From Synechococcus sp. UW140 (lineage in GTDB: Bacteria > Cyanobacteriota > Cyanobacteriia > PCC-6307 > Cyanobiaceae): 39,382 nucleotides of DNA. The notes beneath the pieces were generated by a model, which saw only the letters and a program-made list of their open reading frames with translations, ran no database searches and had not been told where the DNA came from. Every line of letters begins with the position of its first letter. Position 1 is the stretch's first letter. The translations under genes were made by a program, and so were the position numbers. Below, in pieces: positions 20,401-25,437 of this stretch. The DNA lies in NCBI GenBank assembly GCA_945877115.1, contig CAMCQR010000014.1:1-39382 (forward strand), given 5' to 3'.

Positions 20401-20593
20401 TGGCCCAGAGGTTGTCCAGGTAGGTGGCCTGCACGGCATTGCCGCCCACGGCACCCGGCACCGTCTGGGCCGCCACCCAGCGGCCCGCCTGGCTGTCCCA
20501 CTGGCACTGCAGCAGCTGGCCGTCGTTGGCCAGAAAGCCGTAGGCGGTGCCGTTGGCGTCGTTGACGACCTGGATGCTGCTGGCGGTGGCCAT
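5477..20593 (-). CDS. Giant multidomain predicted surface protein (about 5038 aa)
   Basis: One uninterrupted frame of 15.1 kb. The start chosen is ATG at 20593 (MATASSIQVVND); the frame stays open to 20776, but that stretch does not look like protein. Rough residues: 1-190 a domain of unknown type; 1475-1815 LamG/concanavalin-like (YTIEFWAR, later GAWHYIVATY, ASLYIDNQLAG); 2250-2880 several FG-GAP repeats with DxNxDGxxD calcium loops (DLNGDGCDELIIAA, DVNGDGINDLLLGG); 2945-3095, 3300-3500 and 3910-4160 sialidase-type BNR modules (SRSGDSGNSWANW, SSNNGQTWNNW); more FG-GAP at 3612, 3770, 3807 and 4240; RTX-like repeats 4292-4350 (GRGGKDVILAGNGDD); a Calx-beta-like region 4535-4640; and a DUF4114-type C-terminus 4895-5037 (YGLLLLQNGD, GIEDI, SDGDFNDLIV). 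There is no N-terminal signal peptide. RTX plus DUF4114 suggests type I secretion, but no transporter is in the window. Composition (Ser, Thr, Gly, Ala, Asn rich, few Cys) fits an extracellular calcium-binding protein. Function unknown: adhesion, motility or defence are possibilities. Confidence 0.93.
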   Translation of the reverse strand: MATASSIQVVNDANGTAYGFLANDGQLLQCQWDSQAGRWVAAQTVPGAVGGNAVQATYLDNLWANEAGGSDAQGQSWDPGIVLLYRKGQDSQAEIYGVFGGWDDNGDLQWSQAVQLTDDTVNDKEFSLVAAANGQFTLVTQKQQEIQSLAANLDALESGSLSPEQAAQQAISGLVRPDSDLYITSFQILNPGAGLAPVLQGDPVRASATSSPTWTSIATLVSSAQPPAPAPGLADGAVGGGPGLSKASLFAANAVEAGGSSTARASSEPQTLGASEAPAAAAPSTTAGSWPVGNSSNPATVQAGFIEEVARWELQLPMVTEPKGVKSYIEANDESSFRGSVLGDSLISDLDPGSELEKAFEDTNVEPNIVRSASFASDASGESLLATEAVNPESIGLLGSTTTSLPGATSINDRAYSASLFGGDHYRLAMRWNGFFGLSNAEGSLAFRSLAKLAIGVTEAGTSTLHERDTFGSPNLAIRVSKIVDKSTLETKTIINHNQWRVMAAGSIGSKIVYNQKGNHDPSLLEARESVSLDVGFEHLHSWVNYRSNIPTVYTLNFSASNALGYQWITSIGNGVDALPAGALGLSGKVFGGIGDSETYLQIVAPAIAIGLTETEDDDIYLDSLKSDFQFNTPQHKVSFGKNLINAVVGTTTAAINPILSATRASQIQDSAGLDYQWNRGIFNTTNLELVGKVDSVFNLRGSFINKYNYTFTNQAGNRSSDSFEFQVAIGAFGAYQPVFAISNTYGSVGTPTSPDSTARTSQAPLAPASNSGNSVGAAAPAPTNGSGGSIVYAPSQGSNLYWAPPTGVHLLTGQNTQTLRLQQLFASSANLMQTSATLQQGNGGTGLNDGTYTNVRLLGVTPGGEDDLAEATLVVAGGKITSLVITRAGTYGYLPEYANSSATVVVVPDLVSVNASTGTSIVNSGAIGKGQATPPTIILSSTNSTTIWNSQAAAVIQSVNVANGGSGYQPMDALSQQPKALPAGNQSPYSYTGVAYTVYQGNTAVTSLVPGSPATATVTLINGAIVKVSLDSPFYCTPPASGSPSYSLALDLPTGVTPSQPAVLTLTPTSLVYNNFIDEHSFFTERAVPGALAAPTTSGVYIAEGNTDQAPLYASQKGNALGSRVVFVDGQSDNNNNLNTYYLNAIQWNSGSQSWQAGVSRTVDPSPSLSWKAEEQQFSLARLPVATKLPTGSSFGNIEGGDLVAWLEVIDRPVPNIGSSGAEDYQNFYDNYFSKQQIAFSIHTTAGWQTNPLNYIAAGNNIIDDLDISLVPGSTTDAPQVLLTWSETSIAAVKGQASLSGAAAAGDAPTVIKAALFDPTTKSFQTAQTITWASPDAVGIGVEDLSISTMAIAQADGTLSQEPAIFWSQNVAVPYEQAVLTSDPYIYLQMNQGQSGVGNYNIGSIADSPAAVTSASDTGLDFNVAGALGVNSDAAIENIDGSGVLSTGVGSLSTFVPQAAVPAGTTPTSTGVARSPYTIEFWARVPQTGNANGAGLFALGQPSITTGQLPTGWLLSSEFVVDQISYQDALGRGLIASIPTGTGSSAIYGYAWAVVAAGAYTTALGGNGGSGLYSNALQITNLQAGTELAGVNEFLASYGLAADTLIGTSGSAAGVIAEVPATSLQFDTALLNGAPNSSLNTIAVSTDQALMNGGLVTTASSTWSGSNNLQTLFQNLWDYQQKAGKAKVNFGLNPSSSAASGSIPPKYEQENYGGLALDFELTYSTAVSVNGEGQVVFDVGSNTSLLSTITTTDGTTALSINDGAWHYIVATYLPDIETQEVNQQIVDVPLSTGTASLYIDNQLAGQTALSDVFSPATEAQDALLIYLNNGGAIDELALYQQSLSGVYPSTPANPSGNWPVMGGADAVGLLASLGVNIGGLSAAPGVDTGAVNLHWKARSVDPNGAENATFYTTYDEPTASWSKAQLLNPVSAPVATQTSGSRTTSLQDADLLQITSSDWSKAGFNPAKQQLQTVTVKLLSSSNPSTIISTYSLDASQVLIGEQTVLSRQPRATTTDLHYTFLNNTPSVSLVVPKSPLSDSAALYSYALNFFNPATNDNTTFSSAQLSAGGINAVVPLSGPRISADADSSSFTSKALYPQQIVSADILEAAPYQLQYIDSGEVIHSQQNPADTSKGFGLSEVAGHYTSTLSGSTGTAAGWLAISQPFTPTAGTNPAGRVWIQYTGLYPETPSSGNPPVAQSPSTWLNALARSNFNADAPNLPLLQAAKSQSSSGGLLIAADPTEGWGGQLGRVMLVADLNGDGCDELIIAAPDTNSGGSVYIISGSWIQQNLNSNPETLDLNNPDGLGAGVVTVLTADLAGAVAAGSDAENSQFGSALAFDGTALYVGAPTYLKEVVSGNTKSAVPVGAVYRYGPPAAGGTAALTLYQTGIGGSLVGLNAAGQEITSYWGERLGSSLAASTTAGSNGGAATVELAIGAPGLVAGLQYSGNKELQNEQEQATNLSSSTASNPYGDGALLKVQLPTTAANSINLPAGSKSYTAIANTAEGNAKEATAYMQRLKALMTDPIVQATTFYDQSLTANEIGAVYYTRFSSGSSSAEQQSVFYGASPWNTGSSGFGSSVALADLNNTNANTLVIGADTSGGSGAAYFINPGTLPATALGQTSSGANQYLAHLSAGLTLYGQNVNDHFGNGLVSTGDVNADPGNPSYSGYNDLLINAYNAQAGMGVAYLVFGADDVLGDATDPANGPYTGSVSAGGIGTISNNKGSKNLNILTESGSASQENVGLGSFNANDVNGDGINDLLLGGRGAGNGYLTWGKAYLQDISNFQLNKLASNQGFLLEGLATTTQASLRSIGDFNGDGYGDFYSVTPGDYLTAVRVELGGSSEAILADYLYNDFSFYVDNGTQIVAAGDLNADGCDDLALFLPKNLSTASQGAGSTTGILYGRPSETLPLASGFGLLAPAGLTPPSQDVEYGLSDVAPCFLAVGDTIYAMVKGYNVDTLWFSRSGDSGNSWANWVDISTGQPDISSSLPVSLASYEGKLYLAFTNSSQGISLSSWDPSTSSLDQWSAPMAIQLATASSTTTTPATALAPLLLNEGDGLALYWVDQTSQTITSATSTTPTAATGWSPASTLSSDAAGTPILSATALAGTLLNGTPVLAYGQANGSGSGLEAIALLIPDAGGVLWQQQNSPALTGTVPMNAPGLAATGTGLALTYTDGNQQIVVNQLQLLQTVSDAPTWKINANPQWQSSTLAGVSSSLGSAPVVVNELLLLGTVNESLAVGIQAVTSSDAVPWLTWMDTTVQLPDGNGGSLLSQRAGTDYGIGGLTAGAWQDVAGGAALSPPSLTRNGDTVYMAVRGTDDHIYWNSSSNNGQTWNNWQGLPTNIGTYTAPSIAYMGGDYPYLYICYVAAGSNDLNIVYMYEGNNYWYGPYQVPGQSATAAAMIVEGDNLAVYFTSNDPSNRLLKSYSSSPSGAPKNWTTTSVEYGSGTSQTASSNLALTRYNGQTYIAYQGGTSGTPSNSIYLTTATDSVANGGSPIWTLLDTPSDIDPVLQRGVGLTSSSPGLVLTYTDTSQPDQVAIQISNADVTDWLALVDATALSSSMGYTPLITADTQNPLLIAGNASNYAINVQLNDQDAQVLSSAQTGSSLSAVGDSNGDGYDDLVITANNVAYAARADFSDSTTELVTGVRFLLGAKTPGDIKANNLSTATQQSVQIASLYPQQATAPSFTPFAALAGDNSIRLNGIQAGSTYQISSTAGSASGTSLSTADLTATASTPSSLQQLFTGARASIANTLTADAAGTPSLQTLGGFGDLNGDGYTDYLAADGLANVYTGDGALAYAIWSIRAAGDVNGNGFDDVMLALSPAETTDQWIQTVLVDGSLFKVADSSFSLDNLRAPLNPYLYPYSDNYIPSLQVWFEPIQSYKPPASLTSISTSSVYLNDISTSGISFVTATVDPSGITYIAFTNGGGIQLSYGVPSSSSWTTVNVGGIQEAVKNYSPPVESAAIYDNKIFICYNDGDEGVSGDNQIWIAWADLGSNLTQASSWTNYNPGQLQGVGKLVNEGNRLALYSLNTNGVTGTGIYVSYSTDPSSSSSWGSNLSGNGFSGSATALQSVNSAGSTSALSGTSFAASRFQGKTVLAFYSGDYNSSSYTLTTAQAVSSDPGANWSTYATNLGEAPKDEYTPTLGLTANSSQLYLVNGFSGGSTLAVGGAYDDWNSPIYIPVFTTLAPFVSQSQLYFTSPFTEDVGGIDNTKNLVIEAVNSTSPTANQVSLAGYSIDGNLDINADGYKDILISDPSNPSEGLANQYALFGGDFLDIANQIGTPSADTLLGTPLADVIAAIAGSDRIEGRGGKDVILAGNGDDQISLIDNAFLRIDAGAGIDSLVLQGPANQNWSFTAESSGSNSATYYIRPGNRLKSVELISSVDYGANLLSFDRLGVENLNDDQVLFLVTDAQDSIQLSSDFSRNAKADIVYGGARWNGFTASDSAGVVFVLVPTSQTAVNSEGENSWLVTHVSTAATSSVALTARSVAPSAPAAMAAIGSPDPADTYLTWLKQQAGSHSIQTDAYTVKALAATEGESLRYEIKRNGSINTPLAILYSSSSDNGTVSLGIDCAAVAGLLLLKPGEISKTVTVPTLKDGIAEGRSERASLSFQPVDHLHYTQDLNLVIRPSEPVVLSGFSLEGGELQLRADTNGNHGNTLTLHISTRDSADATKVSAAREVTLADFQHDGDFTIPVNHLDTLPLDLDGRTNQQVGARLHLNLDAGSGQPQVSLLGPDLTWQNSVQLLNANTVRFTTDAPLTSWRADSGSGLVTFGLQSNTGNLTLISGASGGTSGSLNPANANDDNITGGWQSTEARGIGSRAITAAQNLSGQSWTPTASQNGAALALLNLAVNGNQVTATFNGGVTGVFWQATGTAPALLPAPAAVEVQRLTGYANSLGFYTVDSITGNIEGLNPGDTGYLQAALARSKDEGLLLDAATLPAFGASATFNSLPLDTRERYGLLLLQNGDETKIFSSFAAANPGGATQMVSLSNSPNNPALGIEDISVAGGRSDGDFNDLIVRLNNVSVALF
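16533..16540. repeat. HIP1 octamer
   Basis: GCGATCGC, the highly iterated palindrome of many cyanobacteria, inside the giant gene. Confidence 0.6.
18768..18775. repeat. HIP1 octamer
   Basis: GCGATCGC in an AT-richer patch of the giant gene. Confidence 0.6.
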
Positions 20594-20720
20594 GGGGGAA
20601 TCACGGGGGGAAGATTGGTTTAGCTGTGCCCTAGACCGACCACCGTCGCACCCAACTAGGATGGGGGAACAGGCCCATGCGCTGCACAGCACTGATTTTG
20701 TTGCAAGGACCCCATGTTCC

Positions 20721-20744
20721 ACAACCCTCCATTTGAAGGGTTGT
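20721..20744 (-). promoter_or_regulatory. Perfect 8-bp stem-loop between regulator and giant gene
   Basis: ACAACCCT (20721-20728) and AGGGTTGT (20737-20744) form a perfect 8-bp inverted repeat with an 8-base spacer. It lies in the 286-base gap between the LuxR-type gene and the giant gene, 128 bases before the giant gene's ATG. LuxR/NarL regulators bind inverted repeats, so it could be an operator. It could also be a terminator for the regulator, but no T-run follows on either strand. I see no convincing promoter or ribosome binding site in the rest of the gap. Confidence 0.4.
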
Positions 20745-20879
20745 GCTGCCGTGCTGAAGCCCTCCGGTTTTCCCAATCCGGCCTAGGCCGCGTCGGCAAG
20801 GGCGAGGGGGCTCAGAGCTCAGCGGCTGGCCTCTGCCCCCACCGCCCCTGCCAGCTGCCAGTTGAGCGCTAGCGAGCTG

Positions 20880-21584
20880 TCAGCCGTTGCTGCTCAGCAG
20901 CAGGCCCAGTTCCATGGCCCTGCTCACCACCATGGTGCGGTTTTGGGCCCCCAATTTTTGCAGCAGGGAGCGGGTGTACTCCCGCACCGTGCTCTCGGCG
21001 ATTCCCAGCCGTTTGGCGATCTGGCGGTTCGTGTGGCCCTGGGCCAGTTCCCGCAGGGTGTCCTGCTCCCGAGAGGTCAGGCTTGGCACGTGCTGGTTGC
21101 TTTGGGCCTGGAGGCTGCTGAGCAGGGCCGGATCCACGTAGCGATGGCCCCGGGCCACGGAGGCCAGCCCATCGAGCAGGGCGCCGCAGCCGAAGCTGTG
21201 GGTGTGTAGCACTGCCTCCACCCGATCGAGCGGATAGGCGTTGGTCCTGATCCATTCCCTGCGCTCCACCATCAACACCACCACCGGCGGCTGCGGTAGC
21301 TGTTGCAGCTCCTCGATTAGGGCCTCGCCATGGTCGGCGGCGATTGAATCCACCATCACCAGCAGGCAGCGCTGCTGCAGTGAGCTGATCAGGGCGAGCA
21401 CCTCGGCCGGGGTCACGCAGGTGCCCACCAGGCGGTCGTCCACGGAGGCCAGGGCGGCTCGGGCCATCAGGTGCGCTTCCAGGTAGGAACCCGAGGCCCC
21501 CACCAGGGTCCATTGGCGTAATAAGGCATCGATCGCTTCGGTGCGGGTGCGGAAGCCCTCATCCTGCGGATCGAAGCGCGTCAA
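20880..21584 (-). CDS. LuxR/NarL-type transcriptional regulator (orphan, receiver-like N-terminus)
   Basis: 234 residues. The C-terminal 65 residues form a GerE/LuxR helix-turn-helix: SLTSREQDTLRELAQGHTNR, QIAKRLGIAESTVREYTRSL and LQKLGAQNRT. The N-terminal 150 residues resemble a response-regulator receiver. They have a beta strand ending in LLVMVDSI, where the aspartate sits at the phospho-acceptor position, and a VVVLM strand. The paired acidic residues expected near the N-terminus are not evident, so phosphorylation is doubtful. No sensor kinase is nearby. The start is TTG at 21584 with TAAGG-like sequence before it. It lies immediately upstream of the giant gene on the same strand and downstream of chlI (124-base gap), and is a natural candidate to control the giant gene. 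Confidence 0.85.
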   Translation of the reverse strand: MTRFDPQDEGFRTRTEAIDALLRQWTLVGASGSYLEAHLMARAALASVDDRLVGTCVTPAEVLALISSLQQRCLLVMVDSIAADHGEALIEELQQLPQPPVVVLMVERREWIRTNAYPLDRVEAVLHTHSFGCGALLDGLASVARGHRYVDPALLSSLQAQSNQHVPSLTSREQDTLRELAQGHTNRQIAKRLGIAESTVREYTRSLLQKLGAQNRTMVVSRAMELGLLLSSNG

Positions 21585-21707
21585 GCCTTAGGGCCATCGG
21601 TTGATCGTTCTCCAATTCTAGGGATATTTGTGTTCAACTTGGCCATCGGGCTGGCTGAAAACGAACGCCGGCGATTTGTGCTGCCTATTTCGGCGGAATC
21701 TGGGCGC

Positions 21708-22796
21708 TTAAACGGCCAGGGCCAGCTCAAATTCGCTGCTATCCGTTGGTTCGGGTCGCTCGAACACCTGGCAGAACACCTTGACCACCCGGTCGCCGGA
21801 ATCGATCGTTTCCAGCGGATCCTTGCGCAGGCGGTGGCGCAGGCAGCAGGCCACCACCCGGGCCACGTCGTTTTCGCCAACTTCGTTGCGGCCCTCGAAG
21901 GCGGCCAGGGCCCTGGCGGCCCGGTTGGTGACGATGTCGCCCCGCAGGCCATCGACATCCAGGGTGCCGCAGACGGCCGAGATGCGCAGGCGCAGGTCGT
22001 CGTCCAGGTGCACCTGGGCCAGCCGTTGCTGGGCCTCCACCACCCGCTCCTGCAGGCCGTCCTGCACCGGCTGCACGCTGGCGTTGAAGCCATCGGGATC
22101 GGCATCGAAGGCGGTGCGTTGATCCACCACCTGCACCCGCAGCTCCGGTTCGCGCACGGTGCGCACCTCCACGCTCATGCCGAAGCGGTCCAGCAGCTGG
22201 GGGCGCAGCTCCCCTTCTTCGGGGTTGCCGGAGCCGATCAGCACGAAGCGGGCCGGGTGGCGCACGCTGATGCCCTCCCGCTCCACCGTGTTCCAGCCGG
22301 AGGCCGCCGAATCCAGCAGCACGTCAACCAGGTGGTCGTCGAGCAGGTTGACCTCATCGACGTAGAGCAGGCCGCGGTTCGCCTTGGCCAGCAGGCCGGG
22401 CTCGAAGGCTCGCACGCCTTCGCCAAGGGCCTTTTCGATGTCGATGGTGCCGCAGAGCCGGTCTTCGGTGGCGCCTAGGGGCAGGTCCACCATCGGCACC
22501 TGGCGCTGTTCACTCAACAGGGTTTCGCCCGCCTCGGCCCGCTGGCGCACCTCGGCGCTTTGCAGGTCTGGATCGCTGGTGGAACTGTTGTAGGGATCGC
22601 CCGCCACCACCTCAATTTCCGGCAGCAGGTCGGCGAGGGCCCGAATGGTGGTCGATTTGCCCGTGCCCCGATCCCCCATGATCATCACGCCGCCGATGCG
22701 GGGATCGATGACATTGAGCAGCAGGGCCAGCTTCATTTCCTCCTGGCCAACGATGGCCGTAAAGGGGAAGACCCTGCGCTTCCTGGACTGACTCAC
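21708..22796 (-). CDS. chlI: Magnesium chelatase ATPase subunit I
   Basis: 362 residues, normal for ChlI. This AAA+ ATPase works with ChlD and ChlH to insert Mg2+ into protoporphyrin IX, the first committed step of chlorophyll synthesis. Walker A is GDRGTGKST (41-49) and Walker B LLYVDEVN (about 143-150). The AAA+ core continues through SGNPEEGELRPQLLDRFG, and the C-terminal helical domain ends in DPLETIDSGDRVVKVFCQVF. The start is GTG at 22796, overlapping the DUF3370 stop by four bases (GTGA), so translation is probably coupled. Its last 42 or so codons recur as a diverged fragment at 5210-5346. Confidence 0.97.
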   Translation of the reverse strand: MSQSRKRRVFPFTAIVGQEEMKLALLLNVIDPRIGGVMIMGDRGTGKSTTIRALADLLPEIEVVAGDPYNSSTSDPDLQSAEVRQRAEAGETLLSEQRQVPMVDLPLGATEDRLCGTIDIEKALGEGVRAFEPGLLAKANRGLLYVDEVNLLDDHLVDVLLDSAASGWNTVEREGISVRHPARFVLIGSGNPEEGELRPQLLDRFGMSVEVRTVREPELRVQVVDQRTAFDADPDGFNASVQPVQDGLQERVVEAQQRLAQVHLDDDLRLRISAVCGTLDVDGLRGDIVTNRAARALAAFEGRNEVGENDVARVVACCLRHRLRKDPLETIDSGDRVVKVFCQVFERPEPTDSSEFELALAV

Positions 22797-24301
22797 GGGA
22801 TGGCCATTGGCGGTACCCCGGATTGTTTCACAGGGGCGACTTCAGGGCCGGGGCCAGGGGTAGGGCCCACGGGCAGCAGGCTCAGCACCTGGGGGGGGGT
22901 GGCGTCGGCGGGATAGATCAGCCGCACCCGCACCAGGCGGCTTTCGCCCGGGGCCAGCCTCACCAGGCCAAGGGCGGGCCCCATCTCGCCGGCCCGCTGC
23001 ACCAGATGGAAGGCCTGGGGGCCGAGCACCGCCGCCGGCACCCCTTCGGCCGGGGAGCGGGGGGTGTCCACCGCGTTCAGCCCGGCCACCTCCACCGTGC
23101 CGCGAAACACCACGGGACCTGAACCCGGGGTGCCAGCGGCAAAGCGCAGGCCCCCTTCCGCCAGGTCGCGCTTGAGGGGCGATTCCAGCGCCAGGGCCAG
23201 GGTCACCGGCGTGGCGGTGTCGTTGCGCAGGGGGATTTGCAGTTGGTATTCAACGCCGTAATTGCCGTGGGCGGCCCAGGCCGTGCCCCCATAGAACACC
23301 TTCATTTCGGCCGTTTGCACCTGGCCGCTGCCCAGCCGGCCCCGCTCCAGCGAGGCGATCGGCCAGGAGATGGGCGCCCGCCGCACCGACAGGCTGGTGC
23401 TGCCTGGATCGCTGAGCCGCCCCCGCCAGGTGGCCCCCACCTGGATGCCGCTGACCCGCGAATAGATGATCGGGCCGCTGGCGCCCCGGGGCGAGGGGGT
23501 GTGTTCCTTAGGACTCAGGCCGTCCCGCTTCAACATCGCTTGCCAGAACGCCGCTGGGGGCGGTCCACCGAGGGGGCCATAGGCCGCCAGCAGGGCCACA
23601 TCTACCGGCCCATCGCTGCGCAGGCGCAACTGCAGGTTGCGGCCATTGAGCAGGGGGTCGAAGCCTCGCACCGGGATCGGCAGGGTCAGCAGGGTGCTGA
23701 GTTGGCCAGCCGGTAGGGTCCAGCCCTGGGGCAGTCGGGGGTTGGGGCCCCGTCCGAGCAGTTCGGTGGCGACCCGGCTGCCCGGGCCCGACCAGACGGG
23801 GCTGAGGCCCTGGCGCAGCAGGGGCGGCAAGGGCAGAAACGGGGCCGCGCTCTCGCCAGGAACCAGGGACTGCGACAGGGAGGTGGCTCCCCCCAGCAGC
23901 TCCAGCCGCACCGGGCGCGGGCCCCGGGGGGCCGCCACCACGGCCAGCCAAAGGCTCGAATCCAAGCGGCTCGCTTGACCGGCGTAGACGTGGTGGCTAA
24001 ACAGGCCAAACACGCCGCTTAGGGGCCAATTGAGGTGGGCCTCCGGGTGGGGTCCGAGGGGCGCAAAGGTGGACAGCAGGATGCCCTGGCCCCGGATCAG
24101 CTCCGGATTGTTGTCGTTGATCAGCAACGTCCCATCCAGCCCCCCGGGCAGGGGCGCCACGGTCTGGGGGCGCAGCACACTGGCTTGGGGCGGCTGGGCC
24201 AGGGCGGCGGGCCACCAGCTGGCATGCCCCCAGATCAGGCCCACCACCAGCCACCGGACCGTCGCCAGGGGCGCTGCCAGCCGGGATAGCAGCGCCCTCA
24301 T
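22793..24301 (-). CDS. DUF3370 secreted protein
   Basis: 502 residues with an N-terminal hydrophobic signal segment (about 12-36, ending ALAQ). A cyanobacterial DUF3370-type body follows: LPGGLDGTLLINDNNPELIR, GQGILLSTFAPLG, AHLNWPLSGVFGLFSHHVY, and later HGNYGVEYQLQIPLRNDT. The family is found mainly in cyanobacteria, is exported and has no known function. Its start overlaps the stop of the beta-lactamase-like gene by four bases, and its stop overlaps chlI by four bases, so it is the middle of a translationally coupled run. The C-terminal 50 residues are rich in Pro and Gly. Confidence 0.85.
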   Translation of the reverse strand: MRALLSRLAAPLATVRWLVVGLIWGHASWWPAALAQPPQASVLRPQTVAPLPGGLDGTLLINDNNPELIRGQGILLSTFAPLGPHPEAHLNWPLSGVFGLFSHHVYAGQASRLDSSLWLAVVAAPRGPRPVRLELLGGATSLSQSLVPGESAAPFLPLPPLLRQGLSPVWSGPGSRVATELLGRGPNPRLPQGWTLPAGQLSTLLTLPIPVRGFDPLLNGRNLQLRLRSDGPVDVALLAAYGPLGGPPPAAFWQAMLKRDGLSPKEHTPSPRGASGPIIYSRVSGIQVGATWRGRLSDPGSTSLSVRRAPISWPIASLERGRLGSGQVQTAEMKVFYGGTAWAAHGNYGVEYQLQIPLRNDTATPVTLALALESPLKRDLAEGGLRFAAGTPGSGPVVFRGTVEVAGLNAVDTPRSPAEGVPAAVLGPQAFHLVQRAGEMGPALGLVRLAPGESRLVRVRLIYPADATPPQVLSLLPVGPTPGPGPEVAPVKQSGVPPMAIP

Positions 24302-25437
24302 GGCTGGGGGGCCAGGCTGGTGGTGTCCACCAGCCTGCGGGATGCCGCGGCGGCCATGGCCCGGATCAACTCGGCGGAGCGGGGGTCGTTGAACGGGCCC
24401 TTGACCATGAAGGCGGCCACCGCCCGCTGGCCATTGGGCAATTCGATCAGGGCGGAGTCGGCGTAGGCGATGCCGATGTCGCCGGTTTTGTTCAAGGCGC
24501 TGATTCCATAGCCCAGCAGCTCGCTGTCTGGATCCGAGGATTCCTTGCCCAGGCCCTTGAGCAGGCCGGCGGGGATCATGGTGTTGGTGCTGGAGCTGGC
24601 CATGATTTGGCGGTAGAGGTCCCGGGCCCGGGGACTGAGTTTCTCGCCGCTATCCACCAGGGCGATGGTGCGGGCCAGGTCGTGGCTACTGGTCGTGTTG
24701 GTGCCGTTGAGGTCAGGCAGCCAATTGTTGATCACCGTGGCGCTGAGGCCCAGGGCACGGAAGCGTTCGTTGACCGCCACACTTCCCCCCAGCCGCTTGA
24801 TCATCAGGTTGGTGGCGGTGTTGTCGCTGACACGGATCATCTCGGTGGCCGCCTCGTACACCGGGAAGCGGCTGCCAATCGGTTTGTTGCCCATCCAGCC
24901 GGCGCCCCCCGCCTGCACCTCCTTGGTCAGCGGCAGCAGGTCGTTCCAGCGCAACCGGCCGGCATCGAGGGTGTCGAGGCCCACCAGCAGGATTGGGCTC
25001 TTGATCGAACTGGCGGCGGGCAGGGCCAGGTCGCTCTGCAGTTGGGCATAACGGCCGTCGTCGAGTACCAGCATGTAGCCGGAGGCGATGAGGCCCTTCT
25101 GGGCGGCGGCCAGCTTCGCCCATTCCTGGCTGAGGTCGGTGAGCTCCCGGCGCGGTTCGAAGCGGCCCAAGGCCATGCCGCCGCCGGGCATGACCCGGGC
25201 GCTGGGGGCGGGATCGGCGCGGGGAACGCCGATGGTGCCCAGGGCCAGCCGTGGCGCCAGCAGCTTCAGGCCCGTGCCTACCAGCACCCCTAGCCCGGCC
25301 CCCAACACCACCAGCCGGCCCATCAGCAGCAGGGGGGCCAGCCAGGGGTTTCGAGGTTTCCTGGGGGGGCGGCCGGCGGTCACTGGCGGGCAGGGGCGAA
25401 GTGCCCCCGACGCTAAAGGGGAGCCCCGGGCGGGCAA
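24298..25437 (-). CDS. Class A beta-lactamase-like serine hydrolase, membrane-anchored
   Basis: Up to 379 residues. An N-terminal membrane helix (about 32-62) is followed by a penicillin-recognising fold with all three core motifs: SSIK (Ser143, Lys146), SDN (204-206) and KTG (317-319). The omega-loop segment reads NWLPDLNG, so the position of the class A general base Glu166 is occupied by Leu while Trp, Pro, Leu and Asn are kept. That makes efficient beta-lactam hydrolysis unlikely; a cell-wall-related or other acyl-transfer role in the periplasm is more plausible. The longest start is TTG at 25437, overlapping trmJ by 25 bases. GTG at 25383 gives a shorter N-terminus with the helix intact and is equally likely. 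Confidence 0.85.
   Translation of the reverse strand: MPARGSPLASGALRPCPPVTAGRPPRKPRNPWLAPLLLMGRLVVLGAGLGVLVGTGLKLLAPRLALGTIGVPRADPAPSARVMPGGGMALGRFEPRRELTDLSQEWAKLAAAQKGLIASGYMLVLDDGRYAQLQSDLALPAASSIKSPILLVGLDTLDAGRLRWNDLLPLTKEVQAGGAGWMGNKPIGSRFPVYEAATEMIRVSDNTATNLMIKRLGGSVAVNERFRALGLSATVINNWLPDLNGTNTTSSHDLARTIALVDSGEKLSPRARDLYRQIMASSSTNTMIPAGLLKGLGKESSDPDSELLGYGISALNKTGDIGIAYADSALIELPNGQRAVAAFMVKGPFNDPRSAELIRAMAAAASRRLVDTTSLAPQP

Noticed and set aside
20594-20776. N-terminal extension of the giant protein to 20776
   Set aside because: The extra 61 residues read like untranslated leader (Trp, Cys and Pro scattered, spanning the 20721-20744 hairpin), and ATG 20593 opens recognisable sequence.
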